From positions 558,001 through 622,000 of the forward strand of contig JAWKOC010000001.1 of the NCBI GenBank assembly GCA_041391365.1: DNA of 64,000 nucleotides, read 5' to 3'. A model generated the notes under the pieces. The model was not told the DNA's origin and ran no database searches. It saw only the letters and a list, made by a program, of their open reading frames with translations. A program made the translations under genes and the position numbers. Shown one piece after another: positions 54,088-62,278 of this stretch (positions are counted from its first letter, which is position 1; each line of letters starts with the position of its first letter). The DNA comes from JAGRAX01 sp041391365 (GTDB lineage Bacteria > Bdellovibrionota_G > JALEGL01 > JAGRMV01).

Positions 54088-55275
54088 TCATAAAGTTTTT
54101 AATGCTTTCTGTAAACTTGCAACACCATCTTTGATGTCTTGCTCGGAAACCCCATAACTGAGCCTCATAAAACCAGGAGCACCAAATGCAGATCCAGGAA
54201 CCATAGCTACATGTTGGGTGTTCAGCACATATTCTGCCAAATCCACATCTGACCATGATCTCGAAAGCTTGGACAAAAAATCTCTGCAATCCAAAAACAA
54301 GTAAAACGCACCTTCAGGCCTGTAAAAAGACACCTCGGAAATTGGTTCCAGTTCATTGCAAATCAAATTTCGTCGAGTTTCAAAGGTGTCGCGCATTCCT
54401 TGAATTTCAGCTTGGCTAGAATGCTCAATAGCCTCTAATGCTGCCCATTGGGAAATCGAGCAAGGGTTGGATGTTGACTGAGACTGAACCTTGGACAAGG
54501 TTGAAATCACCTCTTTGGAACCCAGAGCATATCCAATACGCCACCCAGTCATAGAGTATGATTTGGAAACCCCGTTGACCAAAATGAGCTGATCTTTGTC
54601 GAGGCTACCGTCATATCCGATGGAATAAAAGGTCTTTTGATCAAACACAAAGTGTTCATACATATCGTCAGATATCACTTTGACGTCAGGAAATCTCTTC
54701 AGGAGTTTTCCAAATTCCTGCAAAAATGCTTTTGGATATACAGCTCCGGTTGGATTCGAAGGGCTGTTGAGAACAACAAAACGAGTGCGTGATGTGATGG
54801 CTGCTTCCACTTGATTCAAATCAGGTAGAAATCCATTCTCTTTTTGAGTTTCCAACACAACAGCTTTTCCACCACACATTTCAACCAAACTTTTGTAGGA
54901 AACCCAGTACGGAGCAAAAATGATCACCTCATCTTCAGGACAAAGAAAAGAAAAAAACAAATTGAACAAAACTTGTTTTCCTCCATTGCTGACAATAATC
55001 TCATTGATGTCGTAGTCTCGATTGAATTGGGTAGAATATTTTTTTGCGATGGCTTGGCGAAGCGGAGCAATGCCAGAAGATGGTGTGTACTTGGTATATC
55101 CTTTTTCCATCGCTACCTGAGCAGCTTTGCAAATACGATCGGGTGTAGGAAAGTCCGGTTCTCCTGCGGTGAAATTAAAGACTTTGACACCACTTTCCTG
55201 AATACTTTTTGTTTTTTGATTGAGCGCCAAAGTAGCTGATGGAGCCAGTTGCTGTACGAATGGATTTTTTTTCAT
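54088..55275 (-). CDS. Class I PLP-dependent aminotransferase (aspartate type)
   Basis: A 395-residue enzyme of fold type I. FTAGEPDFPTPDRI near the start, NSPSNPTGAVY, the PLP-lysine in VNGVSKSYSMTGWRIGY (about residue 240) and the carboxylate-binding Arg in MRLSYG at the C-terminus are those of aspartate/prephenate aminotransferases. Start overlaps the coaD stop (ATGA). Probably makes aspartate from oxaloacetate and glutamate. Confidence 0.92.
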   Translation of the reverse strand: MKKNPFVQQLAPSATLALNQKTKSIQESGVKVFNFTAGEPDFPTPDRICKAAQVAMEKGYTKYTPSSGIAPLRQAIAKKYSTQFNRDYDINEIIVSNGGKQVLFNLFFSFLCPEDEVIIFAPYWVSYKSLVEMCGGKAVVLETQKENGFLPDLNQVEAAITSRTRFVVLNSPSNPTGAVYPKAFLQEFGKLLKRFPDVKVISDDMYEHFVFDQKTFYSIGYDGSLDKDQLILVNGVSKSYSMTGWRIGYALGSKEVISTLSKVQSQSTSNPCSISQWAALEAIEHSSQAEIQGMRDTFETRRNLICNELEPISEVSFYRPEGAFYLFLDCRDFLSKLSRSWSDVDLAEYVLNTQHVAMVPGSAFGAPGFMRLSYGVSEQDIKDGVASLQKALKTL

Positions 55276-55748
55276 GGATTTTTTATCTTCTTCATTTTGT
55301 TGTAAACGGGAAGAGGAACCATTTTGCTGATATCTCCTCCCAAGCGAGCAATTTCTTTGATGAGCGTAGAGCTTAAATGAGAGTATTGAGGTGCCGTGAC
55401 CAAGAACAAAGTTTCCACGTCTTCATCCATGGTGCGATTCGCTTGAGCCATTTGAAATTCATATTCATAGTCGGATACAGTTCGCAATCCTCTTACAATG
55501 ACTTGATAGCCATTTTTTTTCATGTAGTCGATGAGCAGACCTTCAAACGATTCCACACGAATGTATTTTTCAGATTGAAGAACTTCTCGAATCATCGCGA
55601 TACGATCTGAAAAATCAAACATAGCTTTTTTGGGCGAATCCGACGCCACCAGAACAACAACTTCCTCAAAAATAGAAGCCGCACGCTTCACAATATTGAG
55701 ATGCCCCACCGTAAATGGATCAAAGAAACCCGGATATACGGCGATCAT
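55272..55748 (-). CDS. coaD: Phosphopantetheine adenylyltransferase
   Basis: A 158-residue enzyme of coenzyme A synthesis, transferring AMP to 4'-phosphopantetheine. The nucleotidyltransferase motif YPGFFDPFTVGHLNIVKRA contains the catalytic histidine; VRGLRTVSDYEYEFQMA and YSHLSSTLIKEIARLGGDIS are further hallmarks. ATG 55748 matches the family length; the frame is open from 55799. Sits between rsmD (11 bp upstream) and the aminotransferase, the common rsmD-coaD pairing. Confidence 0.95.
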   Translation of the reverse strand: MIAVYPGFFDPFTVGHLNIVKRAASIFEEVVVLVASDSPKKAMFDFSDRIAMIREVLQSEKYIRVESFEGLLIDYMKKNGYQVIVRGLRTVSDYEYEFQMAQANRTMDEDVETLFLVTAPQYSHLSSTLIKEIARLGGDISKMVPLPVYNKMKKIKNP

Positions 55749-55759
55749 TTTTTGCGATT

Positions 55760-56347
55760 TCAATCCTGCAACCCTTTCGATGGAAGAGCAAAAAACCATA
55801 AGTGAGAATCTCCCACTCTGTGTTTTCGTTTGAGCTCAAAATGTTGGCTTTCGATTTCTCTTGATCCTCGGAATCTTTGTATCGTAATCAGTCCAGATTC
55901 ACAAAGAAGATTTTGTACATAAATTTTGTCGAGCAGCTCTTCCATATTGTCATCTGGAAATGGGGGGTCCATAAAAATGAGATCAAACGGTCCTGATACA
56001 TTCGACAAACACATCGGAAGATCACCTCGATACACCGAGATCTGCTCTTGTACCTGAAGTTTTTCGGCATTTTTTTTGATCAAAGAGACATTTCGTGGGT
56101 CTCTTTCCACATACTGAATCGAGCTAGCGCCACGACTGATACATTCAAACCCAATGGCTCCCGTGCCGGAAAATAGATCCAACACCCTTGCTTCCTCCAT
56201 ACGAGAGGCCAAAATATCAAACAATGACTCTTTGATCCGGTCCGAAATCGGCCGAACGGTCGTTCCTCCTTTTGGAGCATCAAAACGTCGGCCTTTCAAT
56301 TTCCCCGCAATGATACGCAAAAAACTGTGAGATGGGTCGCAAATCAT
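55760..56347 (-). CDS. rsmD: 16S rRNA (guanine-966-N2)-methyltransferase
   Basis: A 195-residue SAM-dependent methyltransferase acting on helix 31 of 16S rRNA. IIAGKLKGRRFDAP, RPISDRIKESLFDIL, LDLFSGTGAIGFE (SAM loop) and the catalytic FMDPPF are all present. ATG 56347 lies 7 bp after a -10-like box. First gene of the rsmD-coaD-aspC-pilZ operon. Confidence 0.94.
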   Translation of the reverse strand: MICDPSHSFLRIIAGKLKGRRFDAPKGGTTVRPISDRIKESLFDILASRMEEARVLDLFSGTGAIGFECISRGASSIQYVERDPRNVSLIKKNAEKLQVQEQISVYRGDLPMCLSNVSGPFDLIFMDPPFPDDNMEELLDKIYVQNLLCESGLITIQRFRGSREIESQHFELKRKHRVGDSHLWFFALPSKGLQD

Positions 56348-56354
56348 GAAACGT

Positions 56355-56383
56355 CGAATACCAAAGTACTCGTCCCCCAGCAA
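56355..56383 (-). promoter_or_regulatory. Candidate promoter of the rsmD operon
   Basis: Minus-strand TTGCTG and TATTCG separated by 17 bp; the -10 ends 7 bp before the rsmD ATG. Both boxes are weak matches, but the geometry is the same as at other genes here. Confidence 0.35.
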
Positions 56384-56437
56384 GTCAGGCCAAATGACGC
56401 AAAAGGTTAAATACTCCCTTTCAAGATTTATACTTTC

Positions 56438-56466
56438 TTGACTTTTTCTCCTTTGGATTCAATAAT
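56438..56466 (+). promoter_or_regulatory. Promoter of the regulator-valS-birA operon
   Basis: TTGACT and AATAAT separated by exactly 17 bp. Transcription would start near 56472-56475, at the foot of a perfect 12-bp hairpin, giving a 135-base leader before the regulator ATG. Confidence 0.6.
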
Positions 56467-56470
56467 TTAC

Positions 56471-56542
56471 TTGAGTTCTGGATTGTCCAGAACTCAAAAC
56501 AAATGAAAAACGTATGCACATTGGCCTAGCCAACCGATACGT
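56471..56542 (+). promoter_or_regulatory. Structured 5' leader: two tandem stem-loops
   Basis: Hairpin 1: ttgagttctgga (56471-56482) pairs perfectly with tccagaactcaa (56486-56497) around a 3-base loop. Hairpin 2: acgtat/atacgt (56510, 56537) enclose ttggc/gccaa (56521, 56529) with small internal loops. No T-run follows either, so they do not look like terminators. They fall within the predicted leader of the regulator-valS-birA mRNA. Confidence 0.6.
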
Positions 56543-56607
56543 TCTTGATCAGGAAAGAGAATTAAGCTTGGCAAGTTGTATTGAAGTCGGTATTTCGGAG
56601 ACCCATC

Positions 56608-57546
56608 ATGGCAAAGAAAATTATTGTTGCAGAAGATAGCGTTGTCATTCAAAAATCCATCGCCATTAGCTTATCGCAAGAGAACTATCCGCTGAGTTTT
56701 GTTGGAAACGGGCATGACGCCTTGTCGAGAGTCATCTCTGAAAGACCAGATCTTTTGATCACAGATGTGAGCATGCCACAAATGAATGGATTGGAATTGT
56801 GTCAGAACATTCGGAGCAATCCCAGTGTCCGCAATGTGCCCATTTTGGTTCTTGCTGGATCTCATGAAGGATTGTCCGAGGAAATGGTTCAATCCAAAGG
56901 AGGAACTGCACTGCTGATCAAACCCTTTGAGTCTCATGTTCTTGTGTCAAAAGTAAAACATCTTTTGGAACAAACAACGTCTGCCAGCAAAGCTTCCTCA
57001 GTTCAACATGAAGCGACCTTTGTTGAACATGAAGAATCTTCCTCAGGAGTCTTTGAACGGACAATGGTAGAAGAAGATTCTTTTGATGCACATCCAAATG
57101 TGATGGAAACGCCCAAACCTCAAAATAGCCCATCTTTCGACTTTTCAGATGACGATGATGTGACGTTGCAAGCCCATGAAGATGATCCAGAGCCTTCCCC
57201 CTTTGCCATCGAAAATCGTTTTTTCGACCAAGACAATCAAGATAGCATTGAAATATCAAACAAAGAAGATGAAATGGGAGAATGGATGACTCCAGGGTCT
57301 GCCATGGAAAACTGGGCCAATCCACGCCCAATTTCTCTTTACGAAGATGAAAAAAAACCATCAGCATCTTCAGAAAGCTCATTGAACGATATGCACAAAC
57401 AAATTGAAAAAATTGATCATGCAGTATTGGAACAAGTGGTACGAAAAGTTGCCAAGGAAATCATTGAAAAAATTGCATGGGAAGTTGTCCCCGATCAAGC
57501 TGAACGCATCATCAAAGAAGAGATTGAGCGTTTGACCCGAAAATGA
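56608..57546 (+). CDS. Response regulator with acidic linker and delta-proteobacterial C-terminal motif
   Basis: A 312-residue protein: CheY-like receiver at residues 1-120 (VAEDS, phospho-Asp in LITDVSMPQMNG, LAGSH, IKPFE), then a long acidic, Ser-rich, probably disordered linker (125-265), then a C-terminal helix with EIIEKIAWEVVPDQAERIIKEEIERL. Proteins with this tail occur in delta-proteobacteria, but the function of the tail is not known. ATG 56608 has GGAG seven bases upstream. Its stop overlaps valS (ATGA), linking the signal to tRNA charging. Its leader carries two stem-loops. Confidence 0.9.
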   Translation: MAKKIIVAEDSVVIQKSIAISLSQENYPLSFVGNGHDALSRVISERPDLLITDVSMPQMNGLELCQNIRSNPSVRNVPILVLAGSHEGLSEEMVQSKGGTALLIKPFESHVLVSKVKHLLEQTTSASKASSVQHEATFVEHEESSSGVFERTMVEEDSFDAHPNVMETPKPQNSPSFDFSDDDDVTLQAHEDDPEPSPFAIENRFFDQDNQDSIEISNKEDEMGEWMTPGSAMENWANPRPISLYEDEKKPSASSESSLNDMHKQIEKIDHAVLEQVVRKVAKEIIEKIAWEVVPDQAERIIKEEIERLTRK

Positions 57547-60221
57547 TGTCTGACAAATCTGCAAGTCGTCTTTTGTCCTCTCTGGAAAAAAACTTCGATC
57601 CAACACAGATCGAAGATCATTTGTACCAAGAATGGGAAACAAAGAATTATTTTCGCGCAAGCACGGATGCGACCAAGCCTAATTATTGCATCGACCTCCC
57701 TCCCCCAAATGTTACGGGTTCACTTCATATGGGACATGCCTTGAATCACTGCATTCAAGACGTCTTGGTTCGGTACAAAAGAATGGACGGATACAACGCC
57801 GCATGGATTCCTGGAACAGACCATGCAGGCATTGCAACCCAAAGCGTAGTCGAGAGAAACCTCGCCAAAGAGGGGAAAACTCGACTCGGGATGGGCAGAG
57901 AAAAATTTGAACAAGAAGTATGGAAATGGAAAGAAGAGTATGGGGGAACGATCGTACGACAAATTCGTAAGATGGGTTCATCTTGTGACTGGTCCAGAGA
58001 AAGATTTACTCTCGATGAAGGTTTTACAAAAGCTGTTCGGCACGCTTTTGTTACGCTCTATCAAGAAAAATTAATCTATCGATCCTCTTATCTCGTCAAT
58101 TGGGATACGGCTTTGCAAACCGCAGTATCTGATCTTGAGGTAGAGTATAAAGATGTCGAGGGACAGCTTTATCATTTTGTGTACCCGATTGAAGGTTCCG
58201 ACAAAGGCATCGAGGTAGCAACCACACGACCCGAGACCATGTTGGGTGACGTTGCTGTCGCTGTACACCCAGAAGATGGCCGATATCAACACTTGATAGG
58301 AAAAAAAATTCTACACCCTTTTCTGAATCGCCGATTCCCTATCATTGGAGATGATCAGGTAAAAATGGAGTTTGGTACAGGGGCTGTCAAAATCACGCCT
58401 GCTCATGATCCAAATGATTATCAAATGGGCATTCGGCACCAGCTCGAAAACATTTCTGTCATCGAAAAAAATGGGGCTATGAGTTCAGATGCGGGGCAGT
58501 TTGCCGGAATGGATCGATTTGAAGCACGCAAACAAGTCATTGCCGCTTTGAAAGACAAAGGTTTGTTTGTAAAACAGCAAAAACATAGTCATGCCGTAGG
58601 CCACTCTCAACGCAGTGGAACCATCATCGAACCTTTGATTTCGGAGCAGTGGTTTGTCAAGACCACAGAACTTGCCAAACCCGCGATTGAAGCAGTGACT
58701 TCTGGACAAACAAAATTTGTTCCATCCAACTGGACAAAAACCTATTTGCAATGGATGGAAAACATCAATGATTGGTGTATTTCTCGACAGCTTTGGTGGG
58801 GACATCGAATTCCTGTTTGGTACTGTCAGGATTGCTCCGCCATGACATGCTCAATAGAAGATCCCAGCCAATGTGAATCCTGCAACAAAACAAACATTGT
58901 ACAGGATCCTGATGTACTGGACACATGGTTTTCATCTGGACTTTGGCCTTTTGGAACTTTAGGGTGGCCCGAGCAAACCAAGGACTTAAAATTTTTCTAC
59001 CCAACCACAACGCTTGTAACGGCATTCGACATCATTTTTTTCTGGGTTGCGCGCATGATGATGATGAGCATGAAGTTCATGAACAAAGCACCCTTTGAAA
59101 CAGTTCATATTCATGCATTGGTGCGAGACGAGCACGGTCAAAAAATGTCAAAGTCAAAGGGCAATGTCATCGATCCTTTGGAAATGGTTCAGACCTACGG
59201 TGCAGATGCATTTCGTTTTTCTTTGATGGCTTTCTCCGTACAAGGACGCGATGTATCGATTTCAAAAGATCGAATTGAGGGGTATCGAAATTTTATGAAC
59301 AAGCTTTGGAATGCAACACGCTTCGCACTCCAAGCTCTTCCATCTTCTTTTCAATATGACCCGAACTACTCTTACACCAACTTGTCCGATCAATGGATTG
59401 TAGGCAGATTGAACAAAGCCATCAAAAACATACGTGAGTCTCTCGATTCTTTTCGTTTCAATGACTATGCTCATCACATCTATCAATTTGCGTGGCACGA
59501 AGTATGTGATTGGTACATTGAACTTTCAAAAACTCACCTTTACGGTAACGATGAAAAAGCCAAAGAATCTGCGGCTCAGTGTTTGATTTATGTATTGGAT
59601 CAAACCATGAAACTACTGCATCCTGCGAGCCCGTTCATCACAGAAAAACTATGGCAAACCTTACCCATTGAGCATGAAACGGCTTCGATCATGCTCAGCA
59701 CCTATCCCACATCATCGAGTGCAGTTACCGATCCATCTGTGGAACATCACATGGCTGCAGTTCAGGAAATCATCAATGCCGTTCGCACCATTCGATCAGA
59801 AAATACCATTGCTCCAAAAGTTCCATTGACCTGCATCATTCTCCCAATAGAAACACAACACGAAACCATTGAACTTTCTGGATACTCTACCTACATTGCA
59901 AGTTTGGCCAACATTGATCAAATGCATTGGGAAGACCTGACCCTGGATGGACCCCTCGCTGTTTCTCGAGGTACATACTTCCATATCAAAATTCCCTTGG
60001 CGAACCTTACGGATCATGCATCCGAAATTGAGCGGCTAAAAAAGAAAATGTCCAAAATTGAAACGGACATTGCCTTTTTGTCGGGAAAACTGAAAAACGA
60101 AAAATATGTTCGTCAGGCACCCGAACACTTGGTCGAAAAGGATCGTGAAAAGCTACAAAAAGCTCAGCAAGATCACGAAAAGCTCGATCTGTCGCTCAAG
60201 CTGTTGGAAAAACAATCTTGA
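57543..60221 (+). CDS. valS: Valyl-tRNA synthetase
   Basis: An 892-residue class I synthetase that charges tRNA-Val. HIGH-type motif HMGH in PPPNVTGSLHMGHALNH, tRNA/editing CP1 domain with TTRPETMLGDVAVAVHP, KMSKS in KMSKSKGNVIDPLEM (about residue 540), anticodon-binding domain, and a C-terminal coiled coil (about 825-890). Complete and intact. Coupled by ATGA overlap to the upstream response regulator and by TTGA overlap to birA. Confidence 0.97.
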   Translation: MMSDKSASRLLSSLEKNFDPTQIEDHLYQEWETKNYFRASTDATKPNYCIDLPPPNVTGSLHMGHALNHCIQDVLVRYKRMDGYNAAWIPGTDHAGIATQSVVERNLAKEGKTRLGMGREKFEQEVWKWKEEYGGTIVRQIRKMGSSCDWSRERFTLDEGFTKAVRHAFVTLYQEKLIYRSSYLVNWDTALQTAVSDLEVEYKDVEGQLYHFVYPIEGSDKGIEVATTRPETMLGDVAVAVHPEDGRYQHLIGKKILHPFLNRRFPIIGDDQVKMEFGTGAVKITPAHDPNDYQMGIRHQLENISVIEKNGAMSSDAGQFAGMDRFEARKQVIAALKDKGLFVKQQKHSHAVGHSQRSGTIIEPLISEQWFVKTTELAKPAIEAVTSGQTKFVPSNWTKTYLQWMENINDWCISRQLWWGHRIPVWYCQDCSAMTCSIEDPSQCESCNKTNIVQDPDVLDTWFSSGLWPFGTLGWPEQTKDLKFFYPTTTLVTAFDIIFFWVARMMMMSMKFMNKAPFETVHIHALVRDEHGQKMSKSKGNVIDPLEMVQTYGADAFRFSLMAFSVQGRDVSISKDRIEGYRNFMNKLWNATRFALQALPSSFQYDPNYSYTNLSDQWIVGRLNKAIKNIRESLDSFRFNDYAHHIYQFAWHEVCDWYIELSKTHLYGNDEKAKESAAQCLIYVLDQTMKLLHPASPFITEKLWQTLPIEHETASIMLSTYPTSSSAVTDPSVEHHMAAVQEIINAVRTIRSENTIAPKVPLTCIILPIETQHETIELSGYSTYIASLANIDQMHWEDLTLDGPLAVSRGTYFHIKIPLANLTDHASEIERLKKKMSKIETDIAFLSGKLKNEKYVRQAPEHLVEKDREKLQKAQQDHEKLDLSLKLLEKQS

Positions 60222-60997
60222 GTATTTGTTTTTCGCAGCCAAAAATCGTTGGTTCGCATCAATTTTTGTTTGAATTGCATGATTCCCTAGAGTCGACACA
60301 AACCTTACGAAAAAAAATTCATAAAGAAGATCCTCATTCCAATGTGGTTGTGATGGCCAAACATCAATCCAAAGGGCAAGGTCAACGTGGAAGAGTCTGG
60401 GAAAGCTATTCCGAGGGCATTCAATTGCTATGTTCCTGTGTCATTGCTTCTCCTTTTTCAACTCAGCGACTGCCGATGAGCAATTTGCTGGCAGCCTGCA
60501 TATGGGTAGAAATCGTGAGAGATCATTTGGGCGTACAAACCCTCATCAAATGGCCCAATGATTTGATGCTAGGAGGAAAAAAATGGGGTGGATTGTTGTC
60601 TGAATTTTTGGATGCTTCTCAGAATATGATTCTTTTGGGAATGGGCTTGAATCTTTCGGGTACTCCCGCTCCTTCACTTCCAGACGCAACTTCTCTATGG
60701 AGTGAACCGTCGAAAGCCTCACATCAAATGGGCATAGATATGGTGTGCCATTTTTTGGATGCCTGGCAAAACAAATCCATGATGGACGAATCTGAACTTT
60801 GCCGTCAGATACAGGATTTTTTTTCCGCAAACAACGCTTGGTCAAATCAAACCATTGAAACTGACATCGGCGATGGGCAGGTCATTGTTGGATTGGGAAA
60901 CACCATCGATGACACAGGCGCGTTGCTCCTCCAAAAAAAAGGTACTTCCAATCTGATTCCTATCATTTCCGGAAGAATCCGGAAAAAAGGAATCTAA
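60218..60997 (+). CDS. birA: Biotin-[acetyl-CoA carboxylase] ligase (BirA without DNA-binding domain)
   Basis: A 259-residue ligase that attaches biotin to the carrier domain of biotin-dependent carboxylases. HQSKGQGQRGRVWES is the biotinyl-AMP binding loop and LIKWPNDLMLGGKKWGGLLSE is the catalytic core. The N-terminal helix-turn-helix of repressor-type BirA is missing, so it should not act as a regulator. The start codon is TTG at 60218, overlapping the valS stop; the next in-frame ATG would remove the fold's first strands. Confidence 0.92.
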   Translation: MSICFSQPKIVGSHQFLFELHDSLESTQTLRKKIHKEDPHSNVVVMAKHQSKGQGQRGRVWESYSEGIQLLCSCVIASPFSTQRLPMSNLLAACIWVEIVRDHLGVQTLIKWPNDLMLGGKKWGGLLSEFLDASQNMILLGMGLNLSGTPAPSLPDATSLWSEPSKASHQMGIDMVCHFLDAWQNKSMMDESELCRQIQDFFSANNAWSNQTIETDIGDGQVIVGLGNTIDDTGALLLQKKGTSNLIPIISGRIRKKGI

Positions 60998-61000
60998 GCT

Positions 61001-61029
61001 TTGACAAAAACACGTTCTGCTTTTATTTT
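61001..61029 (+). promoter_or_regulatory. Promoter of the TPR protein gene
   Basis: Consensus TTGACA and TATTTT separated by exactly 17 bp. The -10 ends 8 bp before ATG 61038 and no ribosome-binding site is present, so the transcript is predicted leaderless. Confidence 0.65.
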
Positions 61030-61037
61030 CTACTCCT

Positions 61038-61553
61038 ATGGTTGAGATTCTTTCCGATAAGCAGCGCCAAGCTGAGGATATTTGCCTTCAAGGAATTGAT
61101 TTATACAATCAAGGTGAGTTCGCCCAAGCCCACAAACTTTTTGGCCAAGCGTTGGGCATCGATCCAGAAAGCCCTAAGATCCAATCCTGGTACGGACTTA
61201 CCACCGGAGTTGTTGAAAACTATGTCACAAAAGGGCTGGAGTATTGCAAAAGAGCCGTGGCGAGTGACATTCCAGATGTTATGTTTTTTCGAAATTTGGG
61301 AAAATTGTATCTTCTCAAAAATGACAAACGCTCAGCCATTGGGGCTTTTGCTCGGGGACTTCAAATTGAAAAAAACAATCGGGCCATTTTGGCCGAGTGG
61401 AAGACTCTAGGCTTTCGAAGAAAGCCTTTTTTGGGCTTTTTGCCCCGTGATCACTTTCTGAACGTAATGATTGGAAAATGGACATGGAAAAATCGCAACC
61501 GCAAAAACCCGCCTGCTCCAGAGACCTCTCCCTCTGAAAAAGAAAAAAAATAG
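61038..61553 (+). CDS. TPR repeat protein
   Basis: A 171-residue soluble protein with three tetratricopeptide-like helix pairs between residues 10 and 115 (ICLQGIDLYNQGEFAQAHKLFGQALGIDPESP is typical), which mediate protein contacts. A basic, Pro-rich tail follows. Function not recognisable. It has its own promoter despite lying 40 bp behind birA. Its stop is one base from the convergent ECF S-component stop. Confidence 0.85.
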   Translation: MVEILSDKQRQAEDICLQGIDLYNQGEFAQAHKLFGQALGIDPESPKIQSWYGLTTGVVENYVTKGLEYCKRAVASDIPDVMFFRNLGKLYLLKNDKRSAIGAFARGLQIEKNNRAILAEWKTLGFRRKPFLGFLPRDHFLNVMIGKWTWKNRNRKNPPAPETSPSEKEKK

Positions 61554-61554
61554 G

Positions 61555-62274
61555 CTATTCCATGACGGTGGATGTCTTCAGCATACCTTTATAAGATGCA
61601 AGAAGCTCCGCAATGGGCAAAAAAAAGAATAAGAACACCACATTTCCCAAAGCTCTCAACCCATCCCATAGGAGACTGCTCGCAAGGTAAAACTGAACGT
61701 ATCGTTGAATATTTTCCATCGGAAAACCGGATTGTAGAGGCTGCAACCCGAAGTAAAACCAAAAATTCATCAAAAACCCAAAACAAAAAGATCCCAAAGT
61801 AGCGTACACAAGAAGCAAATAAAAAGACCCTCGCCTCTCCAGCTCAAACATCCCTGCACCTGCTCCAATCAATCCCATAAACAGAGACTGATAAATCATC
61901 CAAGGCCCTACCCCTCCCACAAAAAAACTTCCTACTACAATACAAATACTACCTACCCAAAAACCACAGGACATACCCAAAACATAGCCTGTCATCAAAG
62001 GTATGACAAAAGTCAAAGTCATTCCACCAGGAAGTGGAACCATCCGAAACACACTCGACACTCCAATCAGAAGCATCAGAAATGTCCCTAAAAGAAGGTG
62101 ATTTGAAAATTCTCGATTCATTCTTCCTATACTCGAAACCAAGGCTACGAAAAGTACAAAACTCGAAACAAAATAGTCAAGAATATGGAGCATTCCAGAA
62201 GAAGAACTGTGAAAAAAAACCAGCCTCACAAAAAGATAAAAAACAATAGCCAAAAAATACATTCCGAAAGCCAT
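61555..62274 (-). CDS. ECF transporter substrate-binding (S) component-like membrane protein
   Basis: A 239-residue protein of six or so helices. MVPLPGGMTLTFVIPLMTGYVLGMSCGFWVGSICIVVGSFFVGGVGPWMIYQSLFMGLIGAGAG resembles S components of the cobalamin/queuosine type (FGPRxGF ... FxxGxGPWT...Q). It would capture a vitamin or similar ligand and toggle in the membrane with EcfT. The frame is open from 62313, but ATG 62274 has an AAGGAAG box. Encoded 4 bp after the tandem ATPase, with which it forms an ECF unit. Confidence 0.75.
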   Translation of the reverse strand: MAFGMYFLAIVFYLFVRLVFFHSSSSGMLHILDYFVSSFVLFVALVSSIGRMNREFSNHLLLGTFLMLLIGVSSVFRMVPLPGGMTLTFVIPLMTGYVLGMSCGFWVGSICIVVGSFFVGGVGPWMIYQSLFMGLIGAGAGMFELERRGSFYLLLVYATLGSFCFGFLMNFWFYFGLQPLQSGFPMENIQRYVQFYLASSLLWDGLRALGNVVFLFFFLPIAELLASYKGMLKTSTVME

Positions 62275-62278
62275 ATTC

